Origin: Gammaproteobacteria bacterium RIFCSPHIGHO2_02_FULL_42_43
GTDB taxonomy: Bacteria > Pseudomonadota > Gammaproteobacteria > Coxiellales > Coxiellaceae
Assembly: GCA_001801425.1 (NCBI GenBank)
Contig: MGXR01000017.1
Location: forward strand, 124,001 to 188,000
DNA length: 64,000 nt
Direction of reading: 5' to 3'
A program made the position numbers and the translations under genes. The notes beneath the pieces were generated by a model. That model made no database searches and was not told where the DNA came from. It saw nothing but the letters and a program-made list of their open reading frames with translations. Within the stretch, counting starts at the first letter, position 1; each line of letters begins with the position of its first letter. This document shows positions 53,873 through 63,241 of this stretch, piece after piece.

Positions 53873-54792
53873 GCCATTTTTTCTTTTTTATAAATAATAT
53901 ATAATTCTTTCCAGAGTCCGTATGTCATCGCAATCATTTCTAAAACATGCGCATATAATAATTTTATCCAATCCTTTTTTCCATATTTAGAAAACGAAGT
54001 CAATTTCCAGCAGTAAATAATGGGATAAAAAAGCGTTGCACATTTTAAAACATTAAATCCCGTTTTTAAAAAATTCCAGAAAGCAATTTTTTTAAATGAC
54101 CAACGATTAATATATCGTCGATATTGCGATGTGGCGCGACCGCGGGTGGTGCGAATGTACCAATACTCTTTAAAATCAGCGGGGGCTATGTGATGCACCA
54201 CAATATTTAAATCCACGTGGGTTGTACCGCCTGCTTTGACGAGATTTTCTGCAAAATAACCATCCTCTCCTGCAAACATTGCCACTGGAAATCCCGCCGG
54301 AAATAACCCCGCTTTTAATGCAAGCTCTCGACGGCAACTAAATCCCTCGGTCCATAGTATTTCGTTTCCATGAAAATCGGATTCTAAATAAAGTCCTGCG
54401 CAATCAATATAACGCGCAAATAATCGATCATCATTGATAGCCTTAGAACTCACGCTCACCAAATCAGCACCCGCGTCATAATGTTTTTTAATTTGATTTA
54501 AAAAATCTTTTGGCAATTGTACGTCTGCATTTAAAATCACGACCACATCGCCGGTTGCGCGCTGAATACCTAAGTTGCGCGCTTCACATCGCCCACCACC
54601 ACCCGGTTTAATTAATTGAATATTTTTATCGGCGTATTGCTTAATAATATCAGGAGTCGAGTCTGTTGAATCATCCACCATAAATACTTCATAATTCGAA
54701 TAATCGAGCGCTGCCAATGCTTCCAGTGTCGGTGTGATATCTTTTTTTTCATTATAAGTTGGCACAATTATACTAAACTTCATGAGAAGCAT
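53869..54792 (-). CDS. Glycosyltransferase family 2
   Basis: FSIIVPTYNEKKDITPTLEALAALDYSNYEVFMVDDSTDSTPDII. Confidence 0.9.
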   Translation of the reverse strand: MLLMKFSIIVPTYNEKKDITPTLEALAALDYSNYEVFMVDDSTDSTPDIIKQYADKNIQLIKPGGGGRCEARNLGIQRATGDVVVILNADVQLPKDFLNQIKKHYDAGADLVSVSSKAINDDRLFARYIDCAGLYLESDFHGNEILWTEGFSCRRELALKAGLFPAGFPVAMFAGEDGYFAENLVKAGGTTHVDLNIVVHHIAPADFKEYWYIRTTRGRATSQYRRYINRWSFKKIAFWNFLKTGFNVLKCATLFYPIIYCWKLTSFSKYGKKDWIKLLYAHVLEMIAMTYGLWKELYIIYKKEKMA

Positions 54793-55756
54793 TCAGTAAT
54801 GTTTGATAATAAGCGATCACATTTTTCAACCCATGCTCCAGTGATGTAAAATTGACATCTGGAGTATACGAAGCAAGACGAGAAATATCAGGACAACGGC
54901 GATGATGGTCATACGGCCTTTCAGGTAAAAAAATCGGATTAAAATTTTTATGCATCAATGTATGCAATTTTTTCGCTAAATCGAGCATTGATATTTCTTC
55001 CGGATTTCCTAAGTTCACAAAACCAGTCACATTTTTTTTCGTCAACGCGAGAACCAGGCGAATGGCATCATCGATGTAGCAAAAACTTCGCGTGTTATGT
55101 CCGTCACCAATTAAAGTAAACCGATCTTCTGTTAGCATGCGTTTGATTAACTCAGGAATCACCTGGCCATATTTGGTGTTAACCATGCGTGGTCCGTACA
55201 TATTAAAGACTCGCAAAATGAGCCAATCTATTTTTTTCTGATTTGCATACAGCCGTACATAAAATTCACCGATGGCTTTGGATGCCGCATAAGAATCGCG
55301 ATCAGCGTTTGCATTTAATAAAATAGGGTGTGATTCCGGTGTTGGAATAATGGTGGGCTCGCCATACACTTCAGAGCTCGAGGTGTAAATAATTTTTTTC
55401 ACATCACTTTCAGAAATGGCTTGCATGACATGCGAAGTTATTAAGATATTTTGATTTAGGACTTGCGAAGAATAATCGTAAAAATATTGCGTGCCGTTAA
55501 TTGCAGCCAAATGATAAACTATATCAATTTTTTTGGAGCGCAATATCGCGCGAAGAGATGACACGCAATCTGGCTTTGACAGATCCATTTCAATAAATTC
55601 AAACGCATGGTTATTATTCAAAGATTGTAGATTTTCTTTTTTGCCACGAAAGAAATTATCAACACCGACAACTGGAAAGCCCGCCGAAATCAAACCTTCC
55701 GTTAAAAAAGAACCGATAAATCCGGCAGCGCCAGTAACCAAGATGGACGACATCAC
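54773..55756 (-). CDS. NAD-dependent epimerase/dehydratase
   Basis: ILVTGAAGFIGSFLTEGLISAGFPVVGVDNFFRG, YTSSSEVYGEPT, YAASKAIGEFYVR. Confidence 0.9.
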   Translation of the reverse strand: MMSSILVTGAAGFIGSFLTEGLISAGFPVVGVDNFFRGKKENLQSLNNNHAFEFIEMDLSKPDCVSSLRAILRSKKIDIVYHLAAINGTQYFYDYSSQVLNQNILITSHVMQAISESDVKKIIYTSSSEVYGEPTIIPTPESHPILLNANADRDSYAASKAIGEFYVRLYANQKKIDWLILRVFNMYGPRMVNTKYGQVIPELIKRMLTEDRFTLIGDGHNTRSFCYIDDAIRLVLALTKKNVTGFVNLGNPEEISMLDLAKKLHTLMHKNFNPIFLPERPYDHHRRCPDISRLASYTPDVNFTSLEHGLKNVIAYYQTLLNASHEV

Positions 55757-57159
55757 ACACCACCCCAGCCTAACGCGTCATATTCTATTGATGCAATACC
55801 GCTCGCTTCGCGCCACACATTCCATGCATCAAATAAATAAGCGGGACGTTCCAATTTAGTTAATAATTTTGCGAGATTCTTTCGTTTATTCGCCATCACT
55901 ACTTCTGTGTGACGATGCGCAATCAGCACTGCATGTGACTCTTCAAATAACGCTTCGTGCAAATAATGCGTTTGCAAAACGACGTGTTGCGCGACGGGGT
56001 CAGGTAATGTGGTATATTTATTTTTCCCAACATTGGGATCAAATACTTTAAATCGCTTTATTCCCCGTTCAATTAATTTTTGAATGATCTGAATGGCGTG
56101 AGACATGCGAAAATCATCCACATCCTCTTTGAAAGACAAACCTAAAATTGTGACTACAGGATTTTTTACATTAGCTAATTTTTGAATGATTTTGTGCACA
56201 ACATATTCTATTAAGTGATCATTGGTGCGACGCCCGTAATACCACAGAGAGCACAATTCATTTCGAATCGCTGCTTTTTGATTATTAAAGCCATATTCAA
56301 AAATGTAAGGATCTTTTCCTAAACAATAACCCGAAACAAACCCTGGTTTTTGTATGGTGTTACGCGAATAATCAGTATTGACTGCGTCGATGACTTCCGT
56401 GACATCAATTTTATTTTCAGCCGCATGCATCGCAATTTCATTAGCAAAAGCAAAAAGCGTGTTGCGAAAGGAGTTGTCGGTCAATTTGCAAAATTCAGCG
56501 GTCTTGGGATCCGTCACTCGAATAATTTTACCTTTTAATTTATCAAAAATATTTTTAATATGAGAAAACGCTTTTTCGTTATATGTGCCGACAATTTTTG
56601 GCAAATTTTCTTCTTCGTGAATCGCTTGTCCTTCGACTAATCGCTCAGGAACAAACGCTAAATGAAAATCATCGCCTTCAATACAATGATAATGGGTTTC
56701 AATATATTTTTTTAAACGGTCGATGCTGCCCAGTGGCAATGTGGTTCTAAAAATCAGTACAATTTCTTTTTTGAGGCTTCGCTGGTCCTGGAAAATTTTA
56801 TCCAGTGTTTCCTGAATGGTGTCCAGATTTAATTCGTTTTCCTCAAGACACAGTCGACTGTCTGGCGTGCTGGTGCCCAGTGTGAAAAAAATGGCGTCAA
56901 CATGAGGCAGCTTTTCAGCAACAGCGCCCCAGGTTGAGAGCGGATGGAACGTGTGATTGAGTGTGCCGTGTAAATATTCAGCTAGATGCGGTTCGTAAAA
57001 TGGCAGCTGTTTGTTCTGTAATGTTTGTTGCAAATGGCTGTCATGATCATATCCAAAAACTTGAAAGCCTTTTTTTGCAAAAACGAGAGCTTGTGGCAAT
57101 CCAATACGCCCCAATCCAATAAATAACAGTTTACTCATAAGTTTGATACACCCATTCAA
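55753..57159 (-). CDS. UDP-glucose/GDP-mannose dehydrogenase family protein
   Basis: LLFIGLGRIGLPQALVFAKKGFQVFGYD, AFVPERLVEG, KLTDNSFRNTLFAFANEIAM, LGLSFKEDVDDFRMSHA. Confidence 0.88.
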   Translation of the reverse strand: MNGCIKLMSKLLFIGLGRIGLPQALVFAKKGFQVFGYDHDSHLQQTLQNKQLPFYEPHLAEYLHGTLNHTFHPLSTWGAVAEKLPHVDAIFFTLGTSTPDSRLCLEENELNLDTIQETLDKIFQDQRSLKKEIVLIFRTTLPLGSIDRLKKYIETHYHCIEGDDFHLAFVPERLVEGQAIHEEENLPKIVGTYNEKAFSHIKNIFDKLKGKIIRVTDPKTAEFCKLTDNSFRNTLFAFANEIAMHAAENKIDVTEVIDAVNTDYSRNTIQKPGFVSGYCLGKDPYIFEYGFNNQKAAIRNELCSLWYYGRRTNDHLIEYVVHKIIQKLANVKNPVVTILGLSFKEDVDDFRMSHAIQIIQKLIERGIKRFKVFDPNVGKNKYTTLPDPVAQHVVLQTHYLHEALFEESHAVLIAHRHTEVVMANKRKNLAKLLTKLERPAYLFDAWNVWREASGIASIEYDALGWGGV

Positions 57160-57345
57160 CTTTAAGATGCGATTTTTTTTGCATCTTAAAGTTGCCCCGT
57201 CACGATGGGGTTTCTAAAGGGGAATCGTGATTCCCCTTTAGATTTAGCAAGCGTGAATTCACTTCATGTTTGCGTTTTAATCAGGATATACCGCGAGTGA
57301 TGAAGTGTAGTAATATCGCATCTTCATTGGCGAGCAGTATATCAT
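57157..57345. repeat. Multi-hairpin interspersed repeat, copy B
   Basis: Same order of stems as 35187-35374 with substituted stem sequences. Confidence 0.9.
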
Positions 57346-57395
57346 GCTTCCAGATTGACCCGACATGATATCGTACTTTGTAACTACGCACAATT

Positions 57396-58496
57396 TTGGA
57401 GGTTGTTTTGAGCGATGTTGATCAACTATTAACGGTCGTTTTAGTGATTCGCGATCGTCCGATATATACACGTCGCTGGATGCGCTGGGCCAATGAAATA
57501 AATTTTCCTTTCAATATATTAATCGCGGACGGTGGAAAAGATGAAATGCTTGAAGCGCACCTAAGAGATGCATTGCATTACCCAACTCTTCGATATCGGT
57601 ATTTGCGATATCCTCTTGATATCACCACAAAAGATTACTTATCAAAAATTTCAAATGCACTGTATCAAGTAGAGACACGGTATGCTGTGTTGGCTGATGA
57701 TGATGATTTTTGGAATGTAGAGGCATTGCGTGCATCAATAAAGTTTTTAGAGGCGCACTTGGATTATTCTACTTGCCGTGGTAGAAATTTTTTCTTTGTG
57801 AAGAATAAAAAATGTGTGCAAAAAACACAGTTTATGCCAGGTAACATCAATGATATTGACGAGCAGACCGCTTCAGCTCGTGTCATGTCTATTTATAAAA
57901 AACAAGCGTGGACGTTTTATGATGTTCACCGAACTATTCACTACCAGAGAATTTTTAGGGAAGTAGCGGAGATTAACACCCATTTTTTACCGATGACCGA
58001 AGTGATGATTGGGCTGATGGATGCCGCGCAAGGAAAGTTAAAGCGATTAGATATGCCTTATTTAATTCGCGAAGATGGGCACGGGCAAAGTACTTCACGC
58101 AACCAAGATCATTTTACGCGGCTCATGACAGGACCCAGCGCTGAGAATTTATCGCAAATTTGCAAAATTGTCGCTCATGAAGTTGCACAGCATGAAGTGG
58201 TTGATGCGAAGGCGTTGGAGTTAACGTTGCACCGCGCTTTTTTAGATTTTTGGGCTCCATCATTGCTGCATCACTTATATGCGTTTTATGATTTTTCTTT
58301 TTTGGTTGTTGCTCGAAATTTACGTACCTGGTTTATCAATTTTTTAGGGAAAAAAAATCAAAAAATTAGCTTGTCATTGCGAAAACTAAGTGAGCGACTT
58401 TCTGAAAGAAAAGCCAGAAAACAATGTGAAGTTTTTTTCAGAAAAAATCCTCGAGACAAGCAGATATTTCAGATGATTCGTGAGTATTTAAAATAA
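57396..58496 (+). CDS. Glycosyltransferase, TIGR00180-like
   Basis: LLTVVLVIRDRPIYTRRWMRWANEINFPFNILIADGGKD, RYAVLADDDDFW. Confidence 0.7.
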   Translation: MEVVLSDVDQLLTVVLVIRDRPIYTRRWMRWANEINFPFNILIADGGKDEMLEAHLRDALHYPTLRYRYLRYPLDITTKDYLSKISNALYQVETRYAVLADDDDFWNVEALRASIKFLEAHLDYSTCRGRNFFFVKNKKCVQKTQFMPGNINDIDEQTASARVMSIYKKQAWTFYDVHRTIHYQRIFREVAEINTHFLPMTEVMIGLMDAAQGKLKRLDMPYLIREDGHGQSTSRNQDHFTRLMTGPSAENLSQICKIVAHEVAQHEVVDAKALELTLHRAFLDFWAPSLLHHLYAFYDFSFLVVARNLRTWFINFLGKKNQKISLSLRKLSERLSERKARKQCEVFFRKNPRDKQIFQMIREYLK

Positions 58497-59483
58497 AAAT
58501 GCATGGCCAAATTCTTTTATTAGTGGATCGCATTGCGATTGGATGATGGATTTTGCCCATTCTGGCAATGTGTGATAGTGACGCTGATTGACACTGGTTT
58601 TAATTGGAAACCATTTTTCTGGATCGCAACTGCCCAGCGGAGTGGAGGAATGCTGCGCGATTAGTTTTTCAATATCTACGTTTGATTGGTCAAGAAAAGA
58701 AAATAACTTCTTCATAACCGGCATGGGTTTTTGCATGAAGTCTTCAAACTGTAACCACAAAACGTGGTCCATATTTTTAGTATCATTAAGCGCAATTTTG
58801 TAGCTATTAAACCAATGCTCCGCTGCCAACTGAACGGCACGTTTCGGATTTTTTTGAAATATTAGTGAGACTTGCGCTTGTTTCCAGCAAACAGCATAGG
58901 GATCGCGAGTCACAATGACAAAACGTGCATCTGGAAAACATTTTTTCAAAAAAGGAATTTTAAGAATATAGCTTTGCGACATATCGATGAACTGCGCATT
59001 ATTTAAGTTTTTTGCATAAGTGCGTAAACAAACCCGCACTGCATTTTTGATTGCGTAATCTAATTCAGGGGTCCAGTCAGATTCTGTTAATCGATATTCG
59101 TGTAAAAATTCATTGGAGGCGTACAAAAATGCGCGCTCATAACCAAAATCAGGATGATTTTTCTCGTGACCTAGCAGATTATAATAACCTGGTGATCTCA
59201 AGGTGAGCGCATCTGGCATATGCTTGAACCGCGCACTGTTATGTAGCTCATCTTTACCAGCCCAAAAACTACAATTCCCCGAGATATATACTATTTGTGG
59301 CAATAAACGCACGATACGCGACATGACGGTTAATCCACCGCCTTGTACACCTAGCATAAAAATGGGTTTGTGAATGCGTATAGAATTTTTTCGGCGATAG
59401 AGTAATCGTGGATGCCAATAAATTTTATTTTTATGATATTCGAATAGAAATCGCGTAACTATTTTTTCTGTTAATTTTATCAT
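58488..59483 (-). CDS. Sulfotransferase family protein
   Basis: PIFMLGVQGGGLTVMSRIVRLLP (5'-PSB-like) and PDARFVIVTRDPYAVCWKQAQ (3'-PB-like). Confidence 0.75.
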   Translation of the reverse strand: MIKLTEKIVTRFLFEYHKNKIYWHPRLLYRRKNSIRIHKPIFMLGVQGGGLTVMSRIVRLLPQIVYISGNCSFWAGKDELHNSARFKHMPDALTLRSPGYYNLLGHEKNHPDFGYERAFLYASNEFLHEYRLTESDWTPELDYAIKNAVRVCLRTYAKNLNNAQFIDMSQSYILKIPFLKKCFPDARFVIVTRDPYAVCWKQAQVSLIFQKNPKRAVQLAAEHWFNSYKIALNDTKNMDHVLWLQFEDFMQKPMPVMKKLFSFLDQSNVDIEKLIAQHSSTPLGSCDPEKWFPIKTSVNQRHYHTLPEWAKSIIQSQCDPLIKEFGHAFLF

Positions 59484-60256
59484 ATCGATTTTTTGAATAA
59501 TAAATTTGCTGAGCGAAATTGGGTATCGTTATCTTTAAAATCATCAAACAAACCTTGTCGAAAAACAGCGCTTTGAAAGATGCAAGTGTAACCGCATTTT
59601 AAAAAAATGTTTTTCAGTGTGTCAATATTAAAAATCCAATTCGGGATTTTTTTGTTATCCATGTTGACTTGCAGTGTTGCAAATGATGGAAGATAGGTAA
59701 CTGGAGTATGTGTTATTAAAATGTAAGATGGAAATTTTGTGGTTGCAATAATTTGATTTAGTGTCTCATTCGTATCAGGAAAATACTGTAAAGAACTGCC
59801 AAAAATAATTAAATTTTGCGATTCAGTGATTTCACTTAATTTGGAAATTAAGCGAATATTTTTTTCCTGAAAAAAAGGTTTGGAGTGATAGCAGGTAATG
59901 AAATTATTAATTTCATATATCGTGTAATTAAAATTAGGTAACTGACAGCGATGCATTAATTCAATGCACGAAACACCAAAACCACCACCAACATCTAAGA
60001 CATTGAGGATGTGGTCACGAGACTCTGCGCACAAGAGTGTGACGCAAAGACTAGTAATGTCGCGAATATGATTATATTCATTCTGCAGTGGCGCGGGAAA
60101 CGGGCCTGATGTTTGGTAGCGTGTACAGGCATTTCGGTACAGTGTTTCAATAAAATTCAGATCGTCATACTGGTTGGCGCTCGGGATATCCGTAAAGCGT
60201 TCAAAATGTCCTTCAAAGATGGGCGGCATGCGCAATGTTCTTGCATCAAAAAACAA
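59480..60256 (-). CDS. Putative methyltransferase, TIGR04325-like
   Basis: LNVLDVGGGFGVSCIELMHRC, YTIYEINNF, LIIFGSSLQYFPD. Confidence 0.7.
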   Translation of the reverse strand: MFFDARTLRMPPIFEGHFERFTDIPSANQYDDLNFIETLYRNACTRYQTSGPFPAPLQNEYNHIRDITSLCVTLLCAESRDHILNVLDVGGGFGVSCIELMHRCQLPNFNYTIYEINNFITCYHSKPFFQEKNIRLISKLSEITESQNLIIFGSSLQYFPDTNETLNQIIATTKFPSYILITHTPVTYLPSFATLQVNMDNKKIPNWIFNIDTLKNIFLKCGYTCIFQSAVFRQGLFDDFKDNDTQFRSANLLFKKSI

Positions 60257-61312
60257 TATTGCGCTACAGTCTGCACTAAATTAGGTGATGATGCAATGAC
60301 GCAAAACAACCCATTATTAATATTTCGTCTTGGTAGTGTAGGCGATACCGTGGTGGCGTTGCCTGGTTTTCGCCTGATTCAAAAGGCTTTTCCGAATGTC
60401 AAAAGGTACGTTATCACCAACAAGCCCGTCAATAATCAAGCGTGCGCATTGGAGTTAATGCTCGAGAACATGGGTTTAGTTGATCAATATATTGAATACC
60501 CCTCTAAGGGCACGCTGATAAAAAAATGTATAAGCTTAAGAAAAATTATTCGTGATAATCAATTTCACACCATGGTTTATTTTCATCAGAATCGTCATTT
60601 GCTTCAGGCGTGGCGAGATTTTATTTTTTTTAAATGTTGTGGTATTAAAAAAATAATTGGTTTGCCATTGTTGCGGCATGGATTTCAATATCAATATGAC
60701 TTTGAAAAAAAAATATATGAAAGTGAACACAAGCGATTAGCGCGACAATTAAAAGCATTGGGTACAGTGAATTGGTCTGATGATCAGATTATTGATCTGG
60801 CATTAACAAATGATGAGAAAAAATCAGCACTCACCTTTATCCCAAAAGAAATATTAGATCAGCCTTTCATTATATGCTCTATCGGCACAAAATTGGCGAT
60901 GAAAGATTGGGGGCAGGAAAATTGGTTATCTTTGATGATGGCACTGTCAAAACAATATTCGCATTATGGATTGGTGTTTGTGGGTGTGGAAAGCGAGTAT
61001 CAACGTAGTGAAATGTTATTAAATTATTGGCATGGAAAAAAAATAAATTTATGTGGAAAATTAAGTGTGCGTGAAACAGCCGCAGTGATAGAGTGTGCGC
61101 AATTGTTTATTGGTCATGATAGTGGGCCCATGCATTTAGCATCTGCTGTTAAAACACCCAGCGTCGCTATTTTTAGCCGCCACGCAAAACCAGGATGCTG
61201 GTATCCATTAGGCCAGCATCACAAAGTACTTTACCCTAAAGGAAAAACAATTTTATCAACACAGGTGAGCGAAGTTGCTCTTGCCGTGCAAGACATATTA
61301 ATGGAGGTTTAG
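60113..61312 (+). CDS. Glycosyltransferase family 9 (heptosyltransferase-like)
   Basis: LLIFRLGSVGDTVVALPGFRLIQKAFPN, FIGHDSGPMHLASAVKTPSVAIFS. Likely start 60296. Confidence 0.88.
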   Translation: MVACTGISVQCFNKIQIVILVGARDIRKAFKMSFKDGRHAQCSCIKKQYCATVCTKLGDDAMTQNNPLLIFRLGSVGDTVVALPGFRLIQKAFPNVKRYVITNKPVNNQACALELMLENMGLVDQYIEYPSKGTLIKKCISLRKIIRDNQFHTMVYFHQNRHLLQAWRDFIFFKCCGIKKIIGLPLLRHGFQYQYDFEKKIYESEHKRLARQLKALGTVNWSDDQIIDLALTNDEKKSALTFIPKEILDQPFIICSIGTKLAMKDWGQENWLSLMMALSKQYSHYGLVFVGVESEYQRSEMLLNYWHGKKINLCGKLSVRETAAVIECAQLFIGHDSGPMHLASAVKTPSVAIFSRHAKPGCWYPLGQHHKVLYPKGKTILSTQVSEVALAVQDILMEV

Positions 61313-62067
61313 TGAATCAAGTTAATGAATCAGCTGCTGTGAAACAGTATCGCGAGATATTTTACCGTCACTACAAAAGCGATATGAATGATAGAAAAAT
61401 GACACTCGAAGAAAAATTCCGCGCAGGAAAGCCATTTTTAATGCGTATTATTCAACGATATTTTCCGTCCTATAAAGACGCGAAAATAATTGATTTCGGA
61501 TGCGGTAATGGTGGGTTAATATTTTTTGCAAAAGAATGCGGTTACAAAAACACAGTAGGATATGATATATCAGAAAACCAAGTGAAATTTTCAAATGCTG
61601 CTGGATTTGAAAATATTTATCATGAAGAAGTAATAGCGGCTGCAAAATCAATCGAGACGAGTTCTGTTGATCTTGTTGTCAGCTTTGATGTGCTTGAACA
61701 TATGACTAAAGATGAAGCCTTGTTATTTTTACTGGAAGTATTCCGAATATTAAAAGACAGTGGAAAATGGATCATTCATACTGTGAACGCAGAATCTCCG
61801 TTTTTTGGGCGAATTCGATATGGAGATTTCACGCACGAATGCGCGTTTACTAAAACTTCGATTAAACAGTTTCTAAGCATTGCGAATTTTCGAAAGATTC
61901 AATGCGTAGAGGATAACCCAATTGTGCATAGTATATCGAGCATGGCGCGATATATGTTATGGAAATTAATCAGAAGTTTTTATCGGTTATGTTTAGCAAT
62001 AGAAACAGGAGAAAGGAACGCTATCTTTAGTCAAAATTTTTTAGTAGTGGCAGAGAAGCATGAATAA
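61312..62067 (+). CDS. Class I SAM-dependent methyltransferase
   Basis: IIDFGCGNGGLIFFAKECGYKNTVGYDIS, DLVVSFDVLEHM. Confidence 0.85.
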   Translation: MNQVNESAAVKQYREIFYRHYKSDMNDRKMTLEEKFRAGKPFLMRIIQRYFPSYKDAKIIDFGCGNGGLIFFAKECGYKNTVGYDISENQVKFSNAAGFENIYHEEVIAAAKSIETSSVDLVVSFDVLEHMTKDEALLFLLEVFRILKDSGKWIIHTVNAESPFFGRIRYGDFTHECAFTKTSIKQFLSIANFRKIQCVEDNPIVHSISSMARYMLWKLIRSFYRLCLAIETGERNAIFSQNFLVVAEKHE

Positions 62068-63241
62068 AAAGCGTTATCGTTTGTTTTACGTAGTGACCCA
62101 TCCCATTCAATACCAAGCCCCCTGGCTTCGAATGATTGCCAATCACCCTAATATCGATATTTTGGTGATATTTTACTGGGACAAAAAAACAGAACCGCAA
62201 TTCGACGAAAAATTTCAACGAAAAATTGAGTGGGATGTGCCGTTGCTTGAAGGTTATCGCTATGTATTTTTATCTGATGTCGCCAAAAAGAAAACGAGAA
62301 TATCAAAATTGGTCGCGTTATGGAAACTCATGCGTAAAGAAGAATTTAATCTCGTTTGGGCGCATGGATATACCGATTTTTACATGGTATTTACTTTACT
62401 GTTTGCGAAATTAAAACGTTTTAAAACATTGACGCGAGGCGATTCGATTTTATTTCCAAGGCGAGATAACCAACTCACCAAGAAAAAATGGATATTTAAA
62501 ATTTTAAATTATTTCGTCGACAGTTACTTGGCTGTCGGTACTGAAAATAAAAAATATTATCAAGCGTGTGGCGTGCCAGATCAAAAAATTGGCTCTTGCA
62601 ATTATGCAGTTGATAATGATTACTTTAAAGCCAAAATAAATATTGCGCGAGAAAATTTATCAGAAATTAAAACTGAGTTGCAATTACTCGACAATCGCCC
62701 CGTTATTTTATACGTTGGGAAATTTTCCACTGAAAAACGCCCTATGGATTTATTGGACGCGTATCTCAAATTAATCGATCACACATCAGTTAAACCTTAT
62801 CTAATTTTCGTCGGCACAGGGGAATTTGAACAGGTACTAAAAGAAAAATCAGCAACACACGCTGACACCATTCGATTCACTGGCTTTAAAAATCAAAGCG
62901 AAGTACCTGCATTTTACGCGTTGGCTGATATTTTAGTGTTGCCCAGTATTCATGAAAAATGGGGATTGGTGGTGAATGAATCGATGAATGCCGGTTGCGC
63001 CATGATTGTTACCGATTGCGTTGGTTCGCGCACGGATTTGGTACATCACGGTGATAATGGTTTTATTTATCCGGCACAAGATATCGACGCGTTAACAGAT
63101 TATTTAAAACAACTGATAGAAAATCCAGAAAAATTGCAACGTATGAAACAAAAAAGTTTGGATATTATTGCGCAATGGGGATTGAAAGAATCGGTGGATG
63201 GTGTGCGAGTAGCGTGTTCGCAGTTAGTGTTGGAAAATTAA
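62060..63241 (+). CDS. Glycosyltransferase family 4
   Basis: VILYVGKFSTEKRPMDLLDAYLKL, ADILVLPSIHEKWGLVVNESMNAGCAMIVTDCVGSRTDLV. Confidence 0.88.
   Translation: MNKKRYRLFYVVTHPIQYQAPWLRMIANHPNIDILVIFYWDKKTEPQFDEKFQRKIEWDVPLLEGYRYVFLSDVAKKKTRISKLVALWKLMRKEEFNLVWAHGYTDFYMVFTLLFAKLKRFKTLTRGDSILFPRRDNQLTKKKWIFKILNYFVDSYLAVGTENKKYYQACGVPDQKIGSCNYAVDNDYFKAKINIARENLSEIKTELQLLDNRPVILYVGKFSTEKRPMDLLDAYLKLIDHTSVKPYLIFVGTGEFEQVLKEKSATHADTIRFTGFKNQSEVPAFYALADILVLPSIHEKWGLVVNESMNAGCAMIVTDCVGSRTDLVHHGDNGFIYPAQDIDALTDYLKQLIENPEKLQRMKQKSLDIIAQWGLKESVDGVRVACSQLVLEN

Noticed and set aside
60113-60296. N-terminal extension of the GT9 ORF overlapping the divergent methyltransferase
   Set aside because: The GT9 fold starts at MTQNNPLLIFRLGSVGDTVV (60296); the upstream extension is antisense to another gene.
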